Source: Metabacillus sediminilitoris (lineage in GTDB: Bacteria; Bacillota; Bacilli; Bacillales; Bacillaceae). From it: 64,000 nt of DNA. Position numbers and translations under genes: made by a program. The DNA lies in NCBI RefSeq assembly GCF_009720625.1, contig NZ_CP046266.1, forward strand, positions 2,799,501-2,863,500, written 5' to 3'. How positions within the stretch are numbered: the stretch's first letter is position 1; every line of letters begins with the position of its first letter. Positions 53,418 to 62,783 of this stretch are shown here, one piece after another. The notes beneath the pieces are model-generated. The model saw nothing but the letters and a program-made list of their open reading frames with translations, had not been told where the DNA came from and did no database searches.

Positions 53418-54691
53418 TTGGTGTATTTGTCGGATCTTTACTCGGGGCCATGGGACTTGGGATTCCTATTGCTTTCGCCTTACTTGTCAGTAGTGTAGTC
53501 TTAATGTATTTTCTCGGTATCTTCGATAGCCAGATCATCGCGCAGAACTTAATCAGTGGTGCTGATAATTTTCCTCTGATGGCAATTCCGTTCTTTATGT
53601 TGGCAGGAGAAGCAATGAATCGGGGGGGCTTGTCAAGACGTATCGTCGAAATGGCTATGACAATGGTCGGGCATATCAGGGGAGGCCTTGGTTATGTAGC
53701 AATCATTGCAGCTGTCTTATTTGCAAGTTTATCTGGATCAGCGGTAGCTGATACGGCTGCTCTTGGTGCTATACTAATTCCGATGATGGTGAAATCTGGT
53801 TACGATAAAAATGTTTCAAGCGGACTAATTGCTTCAGGAGGTATTATTGCTCCAATTATACCGCCAAGTATTGGATTTATCATTTTTGGTGTAGCAAGTG
53901 GTGTTTCGATTACAAAGCTATTTATGGCAGGGATAGTACCAGGTATTTTACTAGCAGTTGGATTGACAATTACTTGGGCAATTATTGCACGAAAAGATAA
54001 AGTTGCAGTTCAACCACGTGCATCAGCAAAAGAAGTTATTCGTTCGCTTCGACAAGGAGTTTGGGCCCTTTTTCTTCCTGTCATTATTATCGGAGGATTG
54101 AAATTTGGCTTATTTACACCGACAGAAGCTGCAGTAGTTGCTGCGGTCTACGCATTATTCGTAGGTCTAGTAATCTATCGTGAAATGAAAGTAAGTGAAC
54201 TGTTCGATGCATTAGTACATGCAGGAAAGATGACAAGTGTTGTCATGTTCTTAGTTGCTGCAGCACTAGTTTCATCTTGGCTGATTACAGTAGCTAATTT
54301 ACCTACAGCAGTCATTGGCTTGCTAGAGCCATTTTTGGATCACCCGTTACTTCTATTAATAATGATAAACTTGCTGGTCATCATAATTGGAACAGCAATG
54401 GATATGACACCGACTATTTTAATTTTAACTCCTGTTTTAATGCCATTAGTAGAAGCTGCTGGAATTGACCCTGTATACTTTGGTGTTCTTTTTATCTTAA
54501 ATAACGCAATCGGTCTACTTACACCACCTGTCGGAACCGTCTTAAATGTCATGTGTGGTATTAGTAAAATCAGTATGGAAGATATCATGAAAGGCATATG
54601 GCCATTTTTACTCGTTGAAGTAATCATTTTGATCTTGTTAATTCTGTTCCCTTCCTTAGTGTTAGTTCCTCTTGGTTGGTTTACTTCATAA
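53414..54691 (+). CDS. dctM: TRAP transporter large membrane subunit DctM
   Basis: A 425-residue membrane protein with about 12 hydrophobic segments, the normal size for DctM. It has MAIPFFMLAGEAMNRGG, FASLSGSAVADTAALGAILIP and IIAPIIPPSIGFIIFG, and the C-terminal ILILTPVLMP. It couples sodium or proton entry to substrate uptake. The start overlaps dctQ (ATGA), showing coupled translation. A second dctP follows 61 bases later. Confidence 0.93.
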   Translation: MIGVFVGSLLGAMGLGIPIAFALLVSSVVLMYFLGIFDSQIIAQNLISGADNFPLMAIPFFMLAGEAMNRGGLSRRIVEMAMTMVGHIRGGLGYVAIIAAVLFASLSGSAVADTAALGAILIPMMVKSGYDKNVSSGLIASGGIIAPIIPPSIGFIIFGVASGVSITKLFMAGIVPGILLAVGLTITWAIIARKDKVAVQPRASAKEVIRSLRQGVWALFLPVIIIGGLKFGLFTPTEAAVVAAVYALFVGLVIYREMKVSELFDALVHAGKMTSVVMFLVAAALVSSWLITVANLPTAVIGLLEPFLDHPLLLLIMINLLVIIIGTAMDMTPTILILTPVLMPLVEAAGIDPVYFGVLFILNNAIGLLTPPVGTVLNVMCGISKISMEDIMKGIWPFLLVEVIILILLILFPSLVLVPLGWFTS

Positions 54692-54752
54692 AAGGAATGA
54701 AACGTAAACTAAGTTTAAAATGCTAGATTAATATCTTTTAGGAGGAAATCTA

Positions 54753-55802
54753 ATGAAAATATGGCTAAAACGTTTTGCGGCGGGAGTAATTCTTCCTGGA
54801 GTTTTACTTTTAAGCGCTTGTAGCGGTGGAACTCAAAATGAAAGCGCTGCAACGTCAGCTGATGGTATTCAAGAAAGAACAATTAAAGCAGGAATCGGTA
54901 ATAGTGAATCACATCCTCAAGGACAAGGTATGGTGAAATTTAAAGAACTACTTGAGGAAAAAAGTGGTGGGAAAATGAAAGTGCAAAACTTTTTTGACGC
55001 AACTCTTGGTGATGATCTTAAAATGACAGAAGCTCTCCAAGGTGGTTTACAGGAAGTTACAGTACCCTCAACTTCCCCATTAGTGGGAATGATTAAGGAA
55101 TTTGGCATTTACGATTTTCCATTTGTTTTCAATACTGAAAAAGAAGCTTACTCTGTTTTAGATGGTGCAGTAGGGCAAAAGCTTTTGGATAAATTGCCTG
55201 AGCATGATTTAGTAGGACTTGGATACTGGGAAAATGGCTTCCGAAACTTAACAAATAGTAAACATCCAGTTAATACAGCTGAAGATTTCAAAGGGCTCAA
55301 AATTCGTACAATGCAAAATGAAGTTCACTTAGAAGCATTTTCAAAATTAGGTGCTAATCCTTCTCCAATGGCTTTTTCTGAAGTATTTACAGCATTAGAA
55401 TCAGGTACTGTTGACGGACAAGAAAACCCGCTCGCAACAATAAAAACACAAAAGTACAGTGAAGTTCAAGATTACTTAAGTCTTACAAAGCATGTGTATA
55501 CACCCTTTGTCTTTCTTGTAAGTAAAAAGTTCTGGGATAGCTTATCAGAAGAAGAACAAAAAATTATGAGTGAGGCAGCACAAGAGGCAGGCGAATACCA
55601 ACGGGCACTTAATCAAGAAGAAAATGAGAAAGCACTAAAGATTTTAGAAGAAGAAGGAATGAAAATCAACGAAGTATCACCTGAAGAAGCTGAAAAAATG
55701 AAAGAAGTCATTCAACCAGTAACAGATGAATTTGCTAAAAAATTTGGATCTGATCTTGTAGAAGAGATGATGTCCGAAGTTGAAAAAGTGCGTGGGAATT
55801 AA
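54753..55802 (+). CDS. dctP: Second TRAP substrate-binding lipoprotein DctP
   Basis: A 349-residue lipoprotein with lipobox LSAC (acylated Cys23) and the DctP fold (IGNSESHPQGQGMVKFKELL, FDATLGDDLKMTEALQ, GLKIRTMQNEVHLEAFSKLG, VDGQENPLATI). It is clearly homologous to the product at 51781 yet diverged, so it may bind another acid or the same acid at different affinity. AGGAGG precedes the ATG. Only one DctQM pair is present, so both binding proteins probably feed it. Alternatively it could partner with a DctQM pair elsewhere. Confidence 0.88.
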   Translation: MKIWLKRFAAGVILPGVLLLSACSGGTQNESAATSADGIQERTIKAGIGNSESHPQGQGMVKFKELLEEKSGGKMKVQNFFDATLGDDLKMTEALQGGLQEVTVPSTSPLVGMIKEFGIYDFPFVFNTEKEAYSVLDGAVGQKLLDKLPEHDLVGLGYWENGFRNLTNSKHPVNTAEDFKGLKIRTMQNEVHLEAFSKLGANPSPMAFSEVFTALESGTVDGQENPLATIKTQKYSEVQDYLSLTKHVYTPFVFLVSKKFWDSLSEEEQKIMSEAAQEAGEYQRALNQEENEKALKILEEEGMKINEVSPEEAEKMKEVIQPVTDEFAKKFGSDLVEEMMSEVEKVRGN

Positions 55803-55831
55803 TCCAGCATTTGTAGTAAGGAGGAGTGAAA

Positions 55832-57082
55832 TTGGATATTATTTCGGAACTTTTACGAGAGGTCCAATTACCTAAAATGGTCAAAGTTCGGCAAAAATTC
55901 TATGCACCTCAGCTCGCAGATGTTGCGGGCGAGGTGCAAAAAGCGATAAAAGAAGCGGGAGTCTTATCAAGAATATCGGATAATGACCGTGTGGCAATTG
56001 CTGTAGGAAGCAGAGGGGTAGCAGATTTACCTATCCTTGTAAGAGAAACAGCAGCAGCGGTCAAAAAAGCTGGCGGCAAACCATTTATCGTACCAGCCAT
56101 GGGCAGCCATGGCGGTGCCACAGCAGAAGGGCAGATCGACGTGCTGCATCAACTCGGGGTTACCGAAGAAGCAGTTGGAGCGCCTATAAGGTCTTCGATG
56201 GAAGTTGAAAAATTGGGTGTACTACCTAATGGTCTCCCTGTATATATGGATAAAATTGCTTATGAATCAGATAAAATTATCGTCATTAATCGGATAAAGC
56301 CCCATACTGCATTTCGCGGACCAGTTGAAAGCGGACTTATGAAAATGATTACGATTGGATTAGGAAAGCAAAAAGGTGCTGAAGCAGCACATGCCTTTAG
56401 CTTTAAGTACATGGCAGAACATGTGCCTGAGATGGCGAAAATTTCCCTTGCAAAAGCTCGAATTATTTTTGGACTTGGAACGATCGAGAATGCTTATGAT
56501 CAGCCTGCAAAAATCATTGCTGTACCTGCCGAGGATTTGGAAAAGGTAGAGCCACAACTATTGATTGAAGCGAAGTCATTAATGCCCAAGATTCATTTCG
56601 ATAAGATGGATGTTTTGATAGTGAATGAGATTGGAAAAGATATTTCCGGAGATGGTATGGACCCAAACATAACCGGAAATTTTGCTACACCATATGCATC
56701 TGGAGGTCCTGAGGTAACGAGAACTGTAGTCCTTGGACTAACCGAGAAAACCCATGGAAACGCAAACGGAATTGGAATGGCAGATATGACGACAAAAGCA
56801 GTAATGAATGAAATTAAGTGGGAAAAAGGGTATGCCAATGCCCTCACTAGTACTGTGATAGATGTGATAAAACTCCCAATGTGTCTAGACACACAGGAGT
56901 TGGCTGTAAAAGCGGCGATTAAAACGTGTAATGCATTTGACCTTAATAAAGTAAGGGTAGTAAGGATCAAAAATACACTCGAAATCGACGAAATTTGGAT
57001 TTCTGAAAGTATGATTGAAGAGGCAAGAAAAAATAGTAATTTAGAAATTTTAACAGAACTTGAAGAATTAGTACTAGATTAA
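55832..57082 (+). CDS. LarA-like (DUF2088) protein, putative sugar-acid racemase/epimerase
   Basis: A 416-residue protein of the lactate-racemase domain family (DUF2088). The His-containing motifs GSHGGATAEGQ and INRIKPHTAFRGPVESGL correspond to the active-site region of LarA; the Lys around LGKQKGAEAAH is a candidate cofactor-attachment site. LarA uses a nickel-pincer nucleotide made by LarB, LarC and LarE, none of which is in the window. TTG 55832 has AAGGAGG at proper spacing, while GTG 55826 touches it. Its place after a TRAP importer and before a sugar-acid dehydratase suggests it interconverts epimers of the imported acid, which is inference. Confidence 0.75.
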   Translation: MDIISELLREVQLPKMVKVRQKFYAPQLADVAGEVQKAIKEAGVLSRISDNDRVAIAVGSRGVADLPILVRETAAAVKKAGGKPFIVPAMGSHGGATAEGQIDVLHQLGVTEEAVGAPIRSSMEVEKLGVLPNGLPVYMDKIAYESDKIIVINRIKPHTAFRGPVESGLMKMITIGLGKQKGAEAAHAFSFKYMAEHVPEMAKISLAKARIIFGLGTIENAYDQPAKIIAVPAEDLEKVEPQLLIEAKSLMPKIHFDKMDVLIVNEIGKDISGDGMDPNITGNFATPYASGGPEVTRTVVLGLTEKTHGNANGIGMADMTTKAVMNEIKWEKGYANALTSTVIDVIKLPMCLDTQELAVKAAIKTCNAFDLNKVRVVRIKNTLEIDEIWISESMIEEARKNSNLEILTELEELVLD

Positions 57083-57143
57083 TAGACATTCATGTCTTTA
57101 ATAGATAATTAGATTGTATTGAAAGATGAAAAGGAGTGTTTTG

Positions 57144-59348
57144 ATGGCTCACTTATATCCTCTTATTGAAAATGAGGTAAATCCTTATCGAGATAACGTA
57201 CAAGGAAAGGCAAATGAACCGATTACAGTTGCAGGGTTACTGGACCGTGCGAAACTGACGCTTGGCTCTACATATGAAGGTGGTAAACCGGACTGGACGC
57301 TAGAAGAGATTTATATGCGTCTAGAACGAAATGCACCGCGCATTGCAATAATAGGTGGTTCTTCTGATCATCCAGCACACATTATGGATTATCAAACATC
57401 AGCTCGAGCAGCTATCCGAATCTGGCAAAACGGCGGTGTACCATTTTACTTCTCGACACCAGTAATGTGTGATGGTACAGCCCAAAGTAATCAAGGAATG
57501 AGTTACTCCCTTCAAAGTCGAAATGCAGTTGCACAAATGGTGGTCAACCAGCTTGAAGCACACAGTTATCACGGAGCATTCGTCATTCAAGGATGTGATA
57601 AACAGCCACTCGGTGTTGTAAGCGCACTTGCCCATGTGGATCGTGTACGACGCAACCGAGGTGAAGCGCCATTTTTCGCAACATTCGCACCTGCTCATGT
57701 ATTAGAGGGGGGCACGATCCCAGATGATGTGATCGATGAATTAGAAGCACTGGCGAAAAAGGCAGAATTTGAAGGTGCACAAGATGTGGCCTTTGATTTA
57801 CGCGACACAATGGCTTATATATTACAATGCTCATCAAATACTGCATTTCAAGGGGTGTTCGAACGTGCATATGAAAGGGGAATATTGACAAAAGAACAGC
57901 ATAAATATTTCGAAATGAGGCTTGCTGTTGCAACATGTGACGGACAAGGCGGGGTATGTGCCTTTAATGGAACTGGAAACAGTTCACGTCATTTAGTAGC
58001 TGGTATGGGACTCGTACATCCGGCAGTCGAACTATTAACAGATCCACCATCACAACGTCAAATTAATGCTGTACTAGACAGTTTTGCAGGAATGATCAAT
58101 AAAGAAAGATATGGTGTTTCAAATATAGTCGCTGCAAATATAAAAAATGCAATCCGGATACACAGCGCGTCAGGCGGCTCGACGAATTTAATGATGCATA
58201 TCGTCTCTGCAATGCTTTATGGAGGTTACAAATTTAGTTTATGGGACCTTGACAACATTCATCATTCACATCCGATTCCAGATTTATTTGACTATAGCTT
58301 AACAGAAGGACGTGACATTTATTCACTTGCAATGCAGTGCTGCAGTGGCACAAGCCGCGGTATGGAAACACTATTTTATGAGCTTATTGAAAATGGTGTG
58401 CCAATGGATCAAGATGTACCAACAGTAGCCGGAAAGACGTGGAGAGAACGTCTAGAAATTACGCGCAGCCTAAAGGCAGTCAATGTAAAAGACAATAAAG
58501 TGATTTTATCAACTCCTCGCCGCAGTTTCAGCGGAGTAGATGTGTTAAAAGGGAATTTCTTTGAAAGTGCAGTTGTGAAAATTAGTGGTATGCCGACTCC
58601 ACAGCTTGATCAGTTTGATGATAAATTGGCATTTACTCTTTATTACGAAAATGAAGATGATGCAAATAAATCCCTGCTTGATTCAAGTTTGCTTACTACA
58701 ATAAAAGGACAAAAACTTTTCCCACATGATCTTTTGCTTGCAACACTTAAATTCAATAATGAACTTGAGTGGAACCGTCTTAAAGATGCAACTTATAATG
58801 AATTGTTTGACGAAATGGCAGAAAAAGGCACGATGAAAATTGCCGTTATAATAGCTGGGCAGGGCCCTGTCGCATTCGGCATGCCGGAAATGTTTACACC
58901 TATGCAACACATTAATGCGAACTGTATCATGAAAAAGCTTGCGACAATCATAAGCGATGGCCGCTATTCAGGTGTTACATATGGTGCTGCTATCGGACAT
59001 ATGACTCCAGAAGCATATGAAGGTGGAGGCATTGGCTTCCTCCAAACAGGTGATATTGTTCACCTTCAGCTTCGCAGCCGTCGTATTGATTTTATTGATT
59101 GCTCTCAACTTCTATTAGGAAACATTGTGCATGAGTTTTCAAGTCAATTAAAAGAAGAAAGACAATCACTAGTTGAAGAGCGTAAGCAACGTATGAAAAT
59201 TCGTCAAAAATTGGTTGCTGCCAGTAATCGGATGTATGGGCATACAGATGCGGCTAACGGCGTTGTTCCAATCGCTATTGTTGAAGATGCGATACTTGAC
59301 TATGAAAAAGATTTATTAGTTCAGGAAACAAACATAGTTAATAAGTAA
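57144..59348 (+). CDS. IlvD/EDD-family dehydratase, YjhG/YagF-like (probable D-xylonate dehydratase)
   Basis: A 734-residue Fe-S dehydratase, longer than IlvD (about 560) and than YjhG (about 655). Three cysteines lie in the expected cluster positions: PVMCDGTAQSNQGMSYS, IQGCDKQPLG, and CDGQGGVCAFNGTG. Other conserved stretches are HSASGGSTNLMMHI, GPVAFGMPEMF and SDGRYSGVTYG. YjhG and YagF dehydrate D-xylonate to 2-keto-3-deoxy-xylonate; this is the closest named function. ATG 57144 follows AAAAGGAG. It heads the dehydratase-IclR-KdaD-UxaA-dehydrogenase run and is probably part of the operon begun at 51516. Exact substrate (xylonate, arabinonate or other) is unproven. Confidence 0.8.
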   Translation: MAHLYPLIENEVNPYRDNVQGKANEPITVAGLLDRAKLTLGSTYEGGKPDWTLEEIYMRLERNAPRIAIIGGSSDHPAHIMDYQTSARAAIRIWQNGGVPFYFSTPVMCDGTAQSNQGMSYSLQSRNAVAQMVVNQLEAHSYHGAFVIQGCDKQPLGVVSALAHVDRVRRNRGEAPFFATFAPAHVLEGGTIPDDVIDELEALAKKAEFEGAQDVAFDLRDTMAYILQCSSNTAFQGVFERAYERGILTKEQHKYFEMRLAVATCDGQGGVCAFNGTGNSSRHLVAGMGLVHPAVELLTDPPSQRQINAVLDSFAGMINKERYGVSNIVAANIKNAIRIHSASGGSTNLMMHIVSAMLYGGYKFSLWDLDNIHHSHPIPDLFDYSLTEGRDIYSLAMQCCSGTSRGMETLFYELIENGVPMDQDVPTVAGKTWRERLEITRSLKAVNVKDNKVILSTPRRSFSGVDVLKGNFFESAVVKISGMPTPQLDQFDDKLAFTLYYENEDDANKSLLDSSLLTTIKGQKLFPHDLLLATLKFNNELEWNRLKDATYNELFDEMAEKGTMKIAVIIAGQGPVAFGMPEMFTPMQHINANCIMKKLATIISDGRYSGVTYGAAIGHMTPEAYEGGGIGFLQTGDIVHLQLRSRRIDFIDCSQLLLGNIVHEFSSQLKEERQSLVEERKQRMKIRQKLVAASNRMYGHTDAANGVVPIAIVEDAILDYEKDLLVQETNIVNK

Positions 59349-59408
59349 GGAATGCTCGTCATAAATCCGATATAATAAGAAAAATGAAAGTTAGAGGAGT
59401 GAGGAACA

Positions 59409-60176
59409 ATGCCTATCATCCAATCAGTGGAGCGTGCATTAAAAATACTGGATTTATTTGACGAGCGTGAAAGAGAATTACCGATAACTGAAATTAGCAA
59501 ACGAATGAACTTGCATAAAAGTACTGTTCATTCGCTATTAAAAACCCTTCAACAGCAGCATTATATTTCGCAAAATGAGGAAAATGGAAAATACTCACTT
59601 GGTTTGAAACTGCTTGAGCGCGGGAGTATGGTTATAGGACATCTTGATTTACGAAATGTTGCAAGGAAACATCTTGAATGGCTTTCAGCAACAACAAATT
59701 TAACGATACACTTGGTTATATTAGACGGAAAAGAAGGCGTATATGTCGATAAAGTGGAAGGCAGCGGGGTAACCGTGTTGTATTCACGCATTGGCCGACG
59801 TGTTCCGATCCATACGAGTGCAGTAGGAAAGACACTTGTCGCAACAAAAACGGATAGTGAACTTAACTTGCTCTTAGATGGTTATCATTTTACAAAGCCA
59901 ACAGAAAAATCTATAAGCTCTAAAGAACAATTTTTAGAGGAAATAGTAAAAGTCCGTTCTGCTGGTTATTCAATCGATAATGAAGAAAATGAACCAGGCA
60001 TTTTTTGTCTAGCTGTACCAATTAAGAATTATTCAGGCAATGTCATTGCTGCTGTAAGTATATCTATGCCTGCATCGAAAAAGAATCAAGAAACACTTGA
60101 CTATTATGTAAGCATTTTAAAGGAATGCAGCGGTAAAATATCACATGAGCTTGGTTATGAATTTCAAAAAATATAA
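59409..60176 (+). CDS. IclR-family transcriptional regulator (KdgR-like)
   Basis: A 255-residue regulator with an N-terminal winged helix (SVERALKILDLFDERERELP, KSTVHSLLKTLQQQ) and a C-terminal effector domain (LDLRNVARKHLEWLSATTNL, GRRVPIHTSAVGKTLVA, VPIKNYSGNVIAAVSISMP). IclR proteins bind sugar-acid or aromatic-acid effectors and act on short palindromes. The twin palindromic boxes at 51563 and 51668 are natural targets. GAGGAGTGAGG precedes the ATG. It lies inside the operon it probably controls. Confidence 0.88.
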   Translation: MPIIQSVERALKILDLFDERERELPITEISKRMNLHKSTVHSLLKTLQQQHYISQNEENGKYSLGLKLLERGSMVIGHLDLRNVARKHLEWLSATTNLTIHLVILDGKEGVYVDKVEGSGVTVLYSRIGRRVPIHTSAVGKTLVATKTDSELNLLLDGYHFTKPTEKSISSKEQFLEEIVKVRSAGYSIDNEENEPGIFCLAVPIKNYSGNVIAAVSISMPASKKNQETLDYYVSILKECSGKISHELGYEFQKI

Positions 60177-60211
60177 GATATGACCATTTGTCTTTAGGAG
60201 GAAAATAAACT

Positions 60212-61102
60212 ATGAGAATTATTCGTTATTTAAAAGGAAATGAAAAACAACTTGCAATAGTAATAAACGAAAACCAAGCAGTAGACCTTCCATTTTCGGA
60301 TTTTATGTCGTTGATTGAAACGGCACGTCAGAGTGATAAAACAGCATTTGATATTATAAAACAAATAGCGATCGAAGGAGATCGACAACCATTGGAAGGT
60401 CTTAAATTAACGACGCCTATCGATGCTCCTGAAGTATGGGCATCAGGTGTGACGTATAAAAAAAGCAAAGAAGCACGAAATTACGAAGCAACACAAGGGA
60501 AGCTTGACCGTCAAACATTTTATGACAAAGTTTATGATGCAGTACGTCCTGAAATCTTCTTTAAATCAACATCTGCAAGAACAGTCGGACCGAATGACCC
60601 TGTTTATTTGCGGTCAGATTCAAATTGGCAAATTCCAGAGCCTGAGCTAGGGCTCGTTATCGATAAAAATGGCACAATACTAGGATACACAATTGGAAAC
60701 GACATGAGCTGCCGTGATATTGAAGGTGAAAACCCTCTATACTTGCCACAAGCAAAAGTATGGAAAAACTCTTGTTCAATCGGACCAGCAATATTATTAA
60801 AAGAAGCAGTTTCAGATCCGTACGAATTTAAAATTATTTGCCGTATTTATCGCAATGATGAAAAAGTTTTCGAGGGTGAAGCACAAGTTAACCAGTTAAA
60901 AAGAACACTAGATGAACTAGTACATTACTTAACTCTTGATAACGACATATTTGACGGAACGGTCCTTCTTACTGGAACGTGTGTGGTACCGCCTAATGAA
61001 TTTACATTAATGGATAAAGACAGAATTGAAATTGAAATTCCAGGTATCGGTAAATTGAATAACCCTGTTGTTCAAAGTGAAAAAGCAAAACTAGTGAATT
61101 AA
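60212..61102 (+). CDS. FAH-fold 2-keto-3-deoxy-pentonate dehydratase (KdaD-like)
   Basis: A 296-residue protein of the fumarylacetoacetate hydrolase family. The metal-binding residues are Glu143 and Glu145 (IPEPELGLV) and Asp164 (GNDMSCRDIEGENP). From memory, the same positions coordinate Mg in Sulfolobus 2-keto-3-deoxy-D-arabinonate dehydratase. WASGVTYKKSKEARN is also typical of that subgroup. It would turn 2-keto-3-deoxy-pentonate into 2,5-dioxopentanoate. AGGAGG precedes the ATG. It is placed between an YjhG-like dehydratase and an aldehyde dehydrogenase, the order expected for a Weimberg pathway. Confidence 0.8.
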   Translation: MRIIRYLKGNEKQLAIVINENQAVDLPFSDFMSLIETARQSDKTAFDIIKQIAIEGDRQPLEGLKLTTPIDAPEVWASGVTYKKSKEARNYEATQGKLDRQTFYDKVYDAVRPEIFFKSTSARTVGPNDPVYLRSDSNWQIPEPELGLVIDKNGTILGYTIGNDMSCRDIEGENPLYLPQAKVWKNSCSIGPAILLKEAVSDPYEFKIICRIYRNDEKVFEGEAQVNQLKRTLDELVHYLTLDNDIFDGTVLLTGTCVVPPNEFTLMDKDRIEIEIPGIGKLNNPVVQSEKAKLVN

Positions 61103-61115
61103 AGGGGGAACGAAG

Positions 61116-61415
61116 ATGAGCGAATATAAAACACTTTATTTAAATGCAAATGATAGTGTAGCTGTCGCTTTGTCAGATATTCCTGAACATACTGTTGTAA
61201 CTATTAAAGCGGATGAAATAGACATCACGGTAAGAATTCTTGAACCAATACGCTTTGGGCACAAATTTGCTGTTAAACCGATTCAACAAGGGGAAAACAT
61301 CATTAAATACGGGGAAGTTATCGGCGCGGCTGTTGTTGCCATACAAGAAGGTGCACATGTTCATGTACACAACTTAGAGGGCAAAAGGGGAAGAGGTGAC
61401 AAAATTGGTAAATGA
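61116..61415 (+). CDS. UxaA-type SAF-domain protein, small subunit of a sugar-acid dehydratase
   Basis: A 99-residue protein with the SAF domain found at the N-terminus of altronate/galactarate dehydratases (NANDSVAVALSDIPEHT, GHKFAVKPIQQGENI, YGEVIGAA, HVHNLEGKRGRG). In UxaA and GarD this domain is fused to the large catalytic part; here it is a separate gene, with the large part next. AGGGGG precedes the ATG. The two genes overlap by about ten bases, so they act together. Confidence 0.88.
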   Translation: MSEYKTLYLNANDSVAVALSDIPEHTVVTIKADEIDITVRILEPIRFGHKFAVKPIQQGENIIKYGEVIGAAVVAIQEGAHVHVHNLEGKRGRGDKIGK

Positions 61416-62577
61416 TAAAATGCAGTTTTGGGGATATCGTCGTCCAGATGGACGCGTTGGTGTTCGTAATCATGTTCTCATTTTACCAACGATAACATGT
61501 GCAACACAAACGGCACAACGTGTAACAGAGCTTGTTAGTGGAACAGTCACATTTATTCACCAGCACGGTTGTGCACAAGTAGGAACAGATTACGACCAAA
61601 CGGCTCGAACCTATGCTGGTATGGGCATGAATCCAAATGTATACGGTGTCATTGTCCTTGGACTCGGCTGTGAAACACATCAGGCACACCGTATTGGTGA
61701 TGAAATTGCAAAATGCGGCAAACCTGTGCAAACGGTATCAATCCAAGACAATGGCGGCACACTGCAAACAATTGCCGAGGTAGCTAAGATTGCAGTAAGA
61801 ATGGTTCAGGATGCATCAATGGTTCAGAGGGAGCTTTGTGATTTTAGTGAACTAATCGTTGGGACGGAGTGCGGAGGATCTGATGCATGTTCAGGTCTTT
61901 CCGCAAACCCAGCAGTTGGACGCACAAGCGATATGATTGTCGAACAAGGCGGCACAGCAATTTTAGCGGAAACGACGGAATTAATTGGTGCTGAGCATTT
62001 ACTAGCAAACCGTGCTGCAAACGATGAGGTAGCAAAAAAAGCGTATGCTGTCATTAAAATGATGGAAAATCGCTCAATTCAAATGGGTGTTGATATCCGT
62101 ACCGGCAACCCAAGCCCTGGAAATATAGAAGGTGGTTTAAGTTCGCTCGAGGAAAAATCACTTGGTGCTTCAACAAAATCAGGCACGACACGATTGGAAG
62201 AAGTAATCGACTATGCGCAAAGGCCGACAAAAAAAGGGTTGGTCTGGATGGATACGCCAGGTCATGACATTGAGCAATTAACAGGAATGGTGGCTGGCGG
62301 GGCACAAGTTGTTCTCTTTACTAGTGGCCGTGGAACACCAACTGGGTCACCGATAGCCCCTGTTATTAAAATATCAACGAATACTCCAATGTTTGAACGC
62401 ATGAATGAAAACATGGATCTCGATGCTGGTACGATTGTCGATGGCAAGGAAACTGTTGCTGAAGTCGGTATGAGAATCATGGAGGAAATTCAAGCCGTAT
62501 CTAACGGCAAATTAACAAAAGCAGAAATCTTGAAGCAGCATGATTTTGGTATTTGGAGAATTGGTCCAACATTTTAA
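61405..62577 (+). CDS. UxaA-type dehydratase large subunit (altronate/galactarate dehydratase family)
   Basis: A 390-residue protein beginning FWGYRRPDGRVGVRNHVLI near its N-terminus, the UxaA/GarD C-terminal domain signature. Further motifs are TFIHQHGCAQVG, VLGLGCETHQ, ECGGSDACSGLSANPAVG and FTSGRGTPTGSPIAPVIK; the cysteines may bind the catalytic iron. It dehydrates a sugar acid such as altronate or galactarate. TTG 61405 (AGAGGTG upstream) is preferred over GTG 61396, though both are possible. It overlaps the SAF gene. It is a second dehydratase of a different fold in the same operon; a single substrate for both is doubtful. Confidence 0.85.
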   Translation: MVNDKMQFWGYRRPDGRVGVRNHVLILPTITCATQTAQRVTELVSGTVTFIHQHGCAQVGTDYDQTARTYAGMGMNPNVYGVIVLGLGCETHQAHRIGDEIAKCGKPVQTVSIQDNGGTLQTIAEVAKIAVRMVQDASMVQRELCDFSELIVGTECGGSDACSGLSANPAVGRTSDMIVEQGGTAILAETTELIGAEHLLANRAANDEVAKKAYAVIKMMENRSIQMGVDIRTGNPSPGNIEGGLSSLEEKSLGASTKSGTTRLEEVIDYAQRPTKKGLVWMDTPGHDIEQLTGMVAGGAQVVLFTSGRGTPTGSPIAPVIKISTNTPMFERMNENMDLDAGTIVDGKETVAEVGMRIMEEIQAVSNGKLTKAEILKQHDFGIWRIGPTF

Positions 62578-62735
62578 GAAAAGCGCAAGCGCCCGTTCAG
62601 CGACGTATGAACTGGAGCACTCCGTATGAGATAAATGAAACACGAAGAGCAATAGCGATTCGATTGTTGACTTAGCGTATAAGGAGGGTGAAGTTCACTA
62701 GGCGCTGGGCGCTGGAGCTAGACACGAAACTAAGT
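62578..62735. repeat. GC-rich intergenic repeat-like element
   Basis: About 160 bases, less AT-rich than the flanks, starting GAAAAGCGCAAGCGCCC and ending CGCTGGGCGCTGGAGCT. The two ends are largely inverted (AAGCGCCC / GGGCGCTG), and the inside holds other short repeats. This resembles the dispersed REP-like elements common in Bacillus intergenic regions. It separates uxaA from the aldehyde dehydrogenase gene inside one operon. Confidence 0.6.
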
Positions 62736-62783
62736 ACAAAAAACTTATATTTTCTTTACTTTTAATAAAAAGGAGAATTAAAA

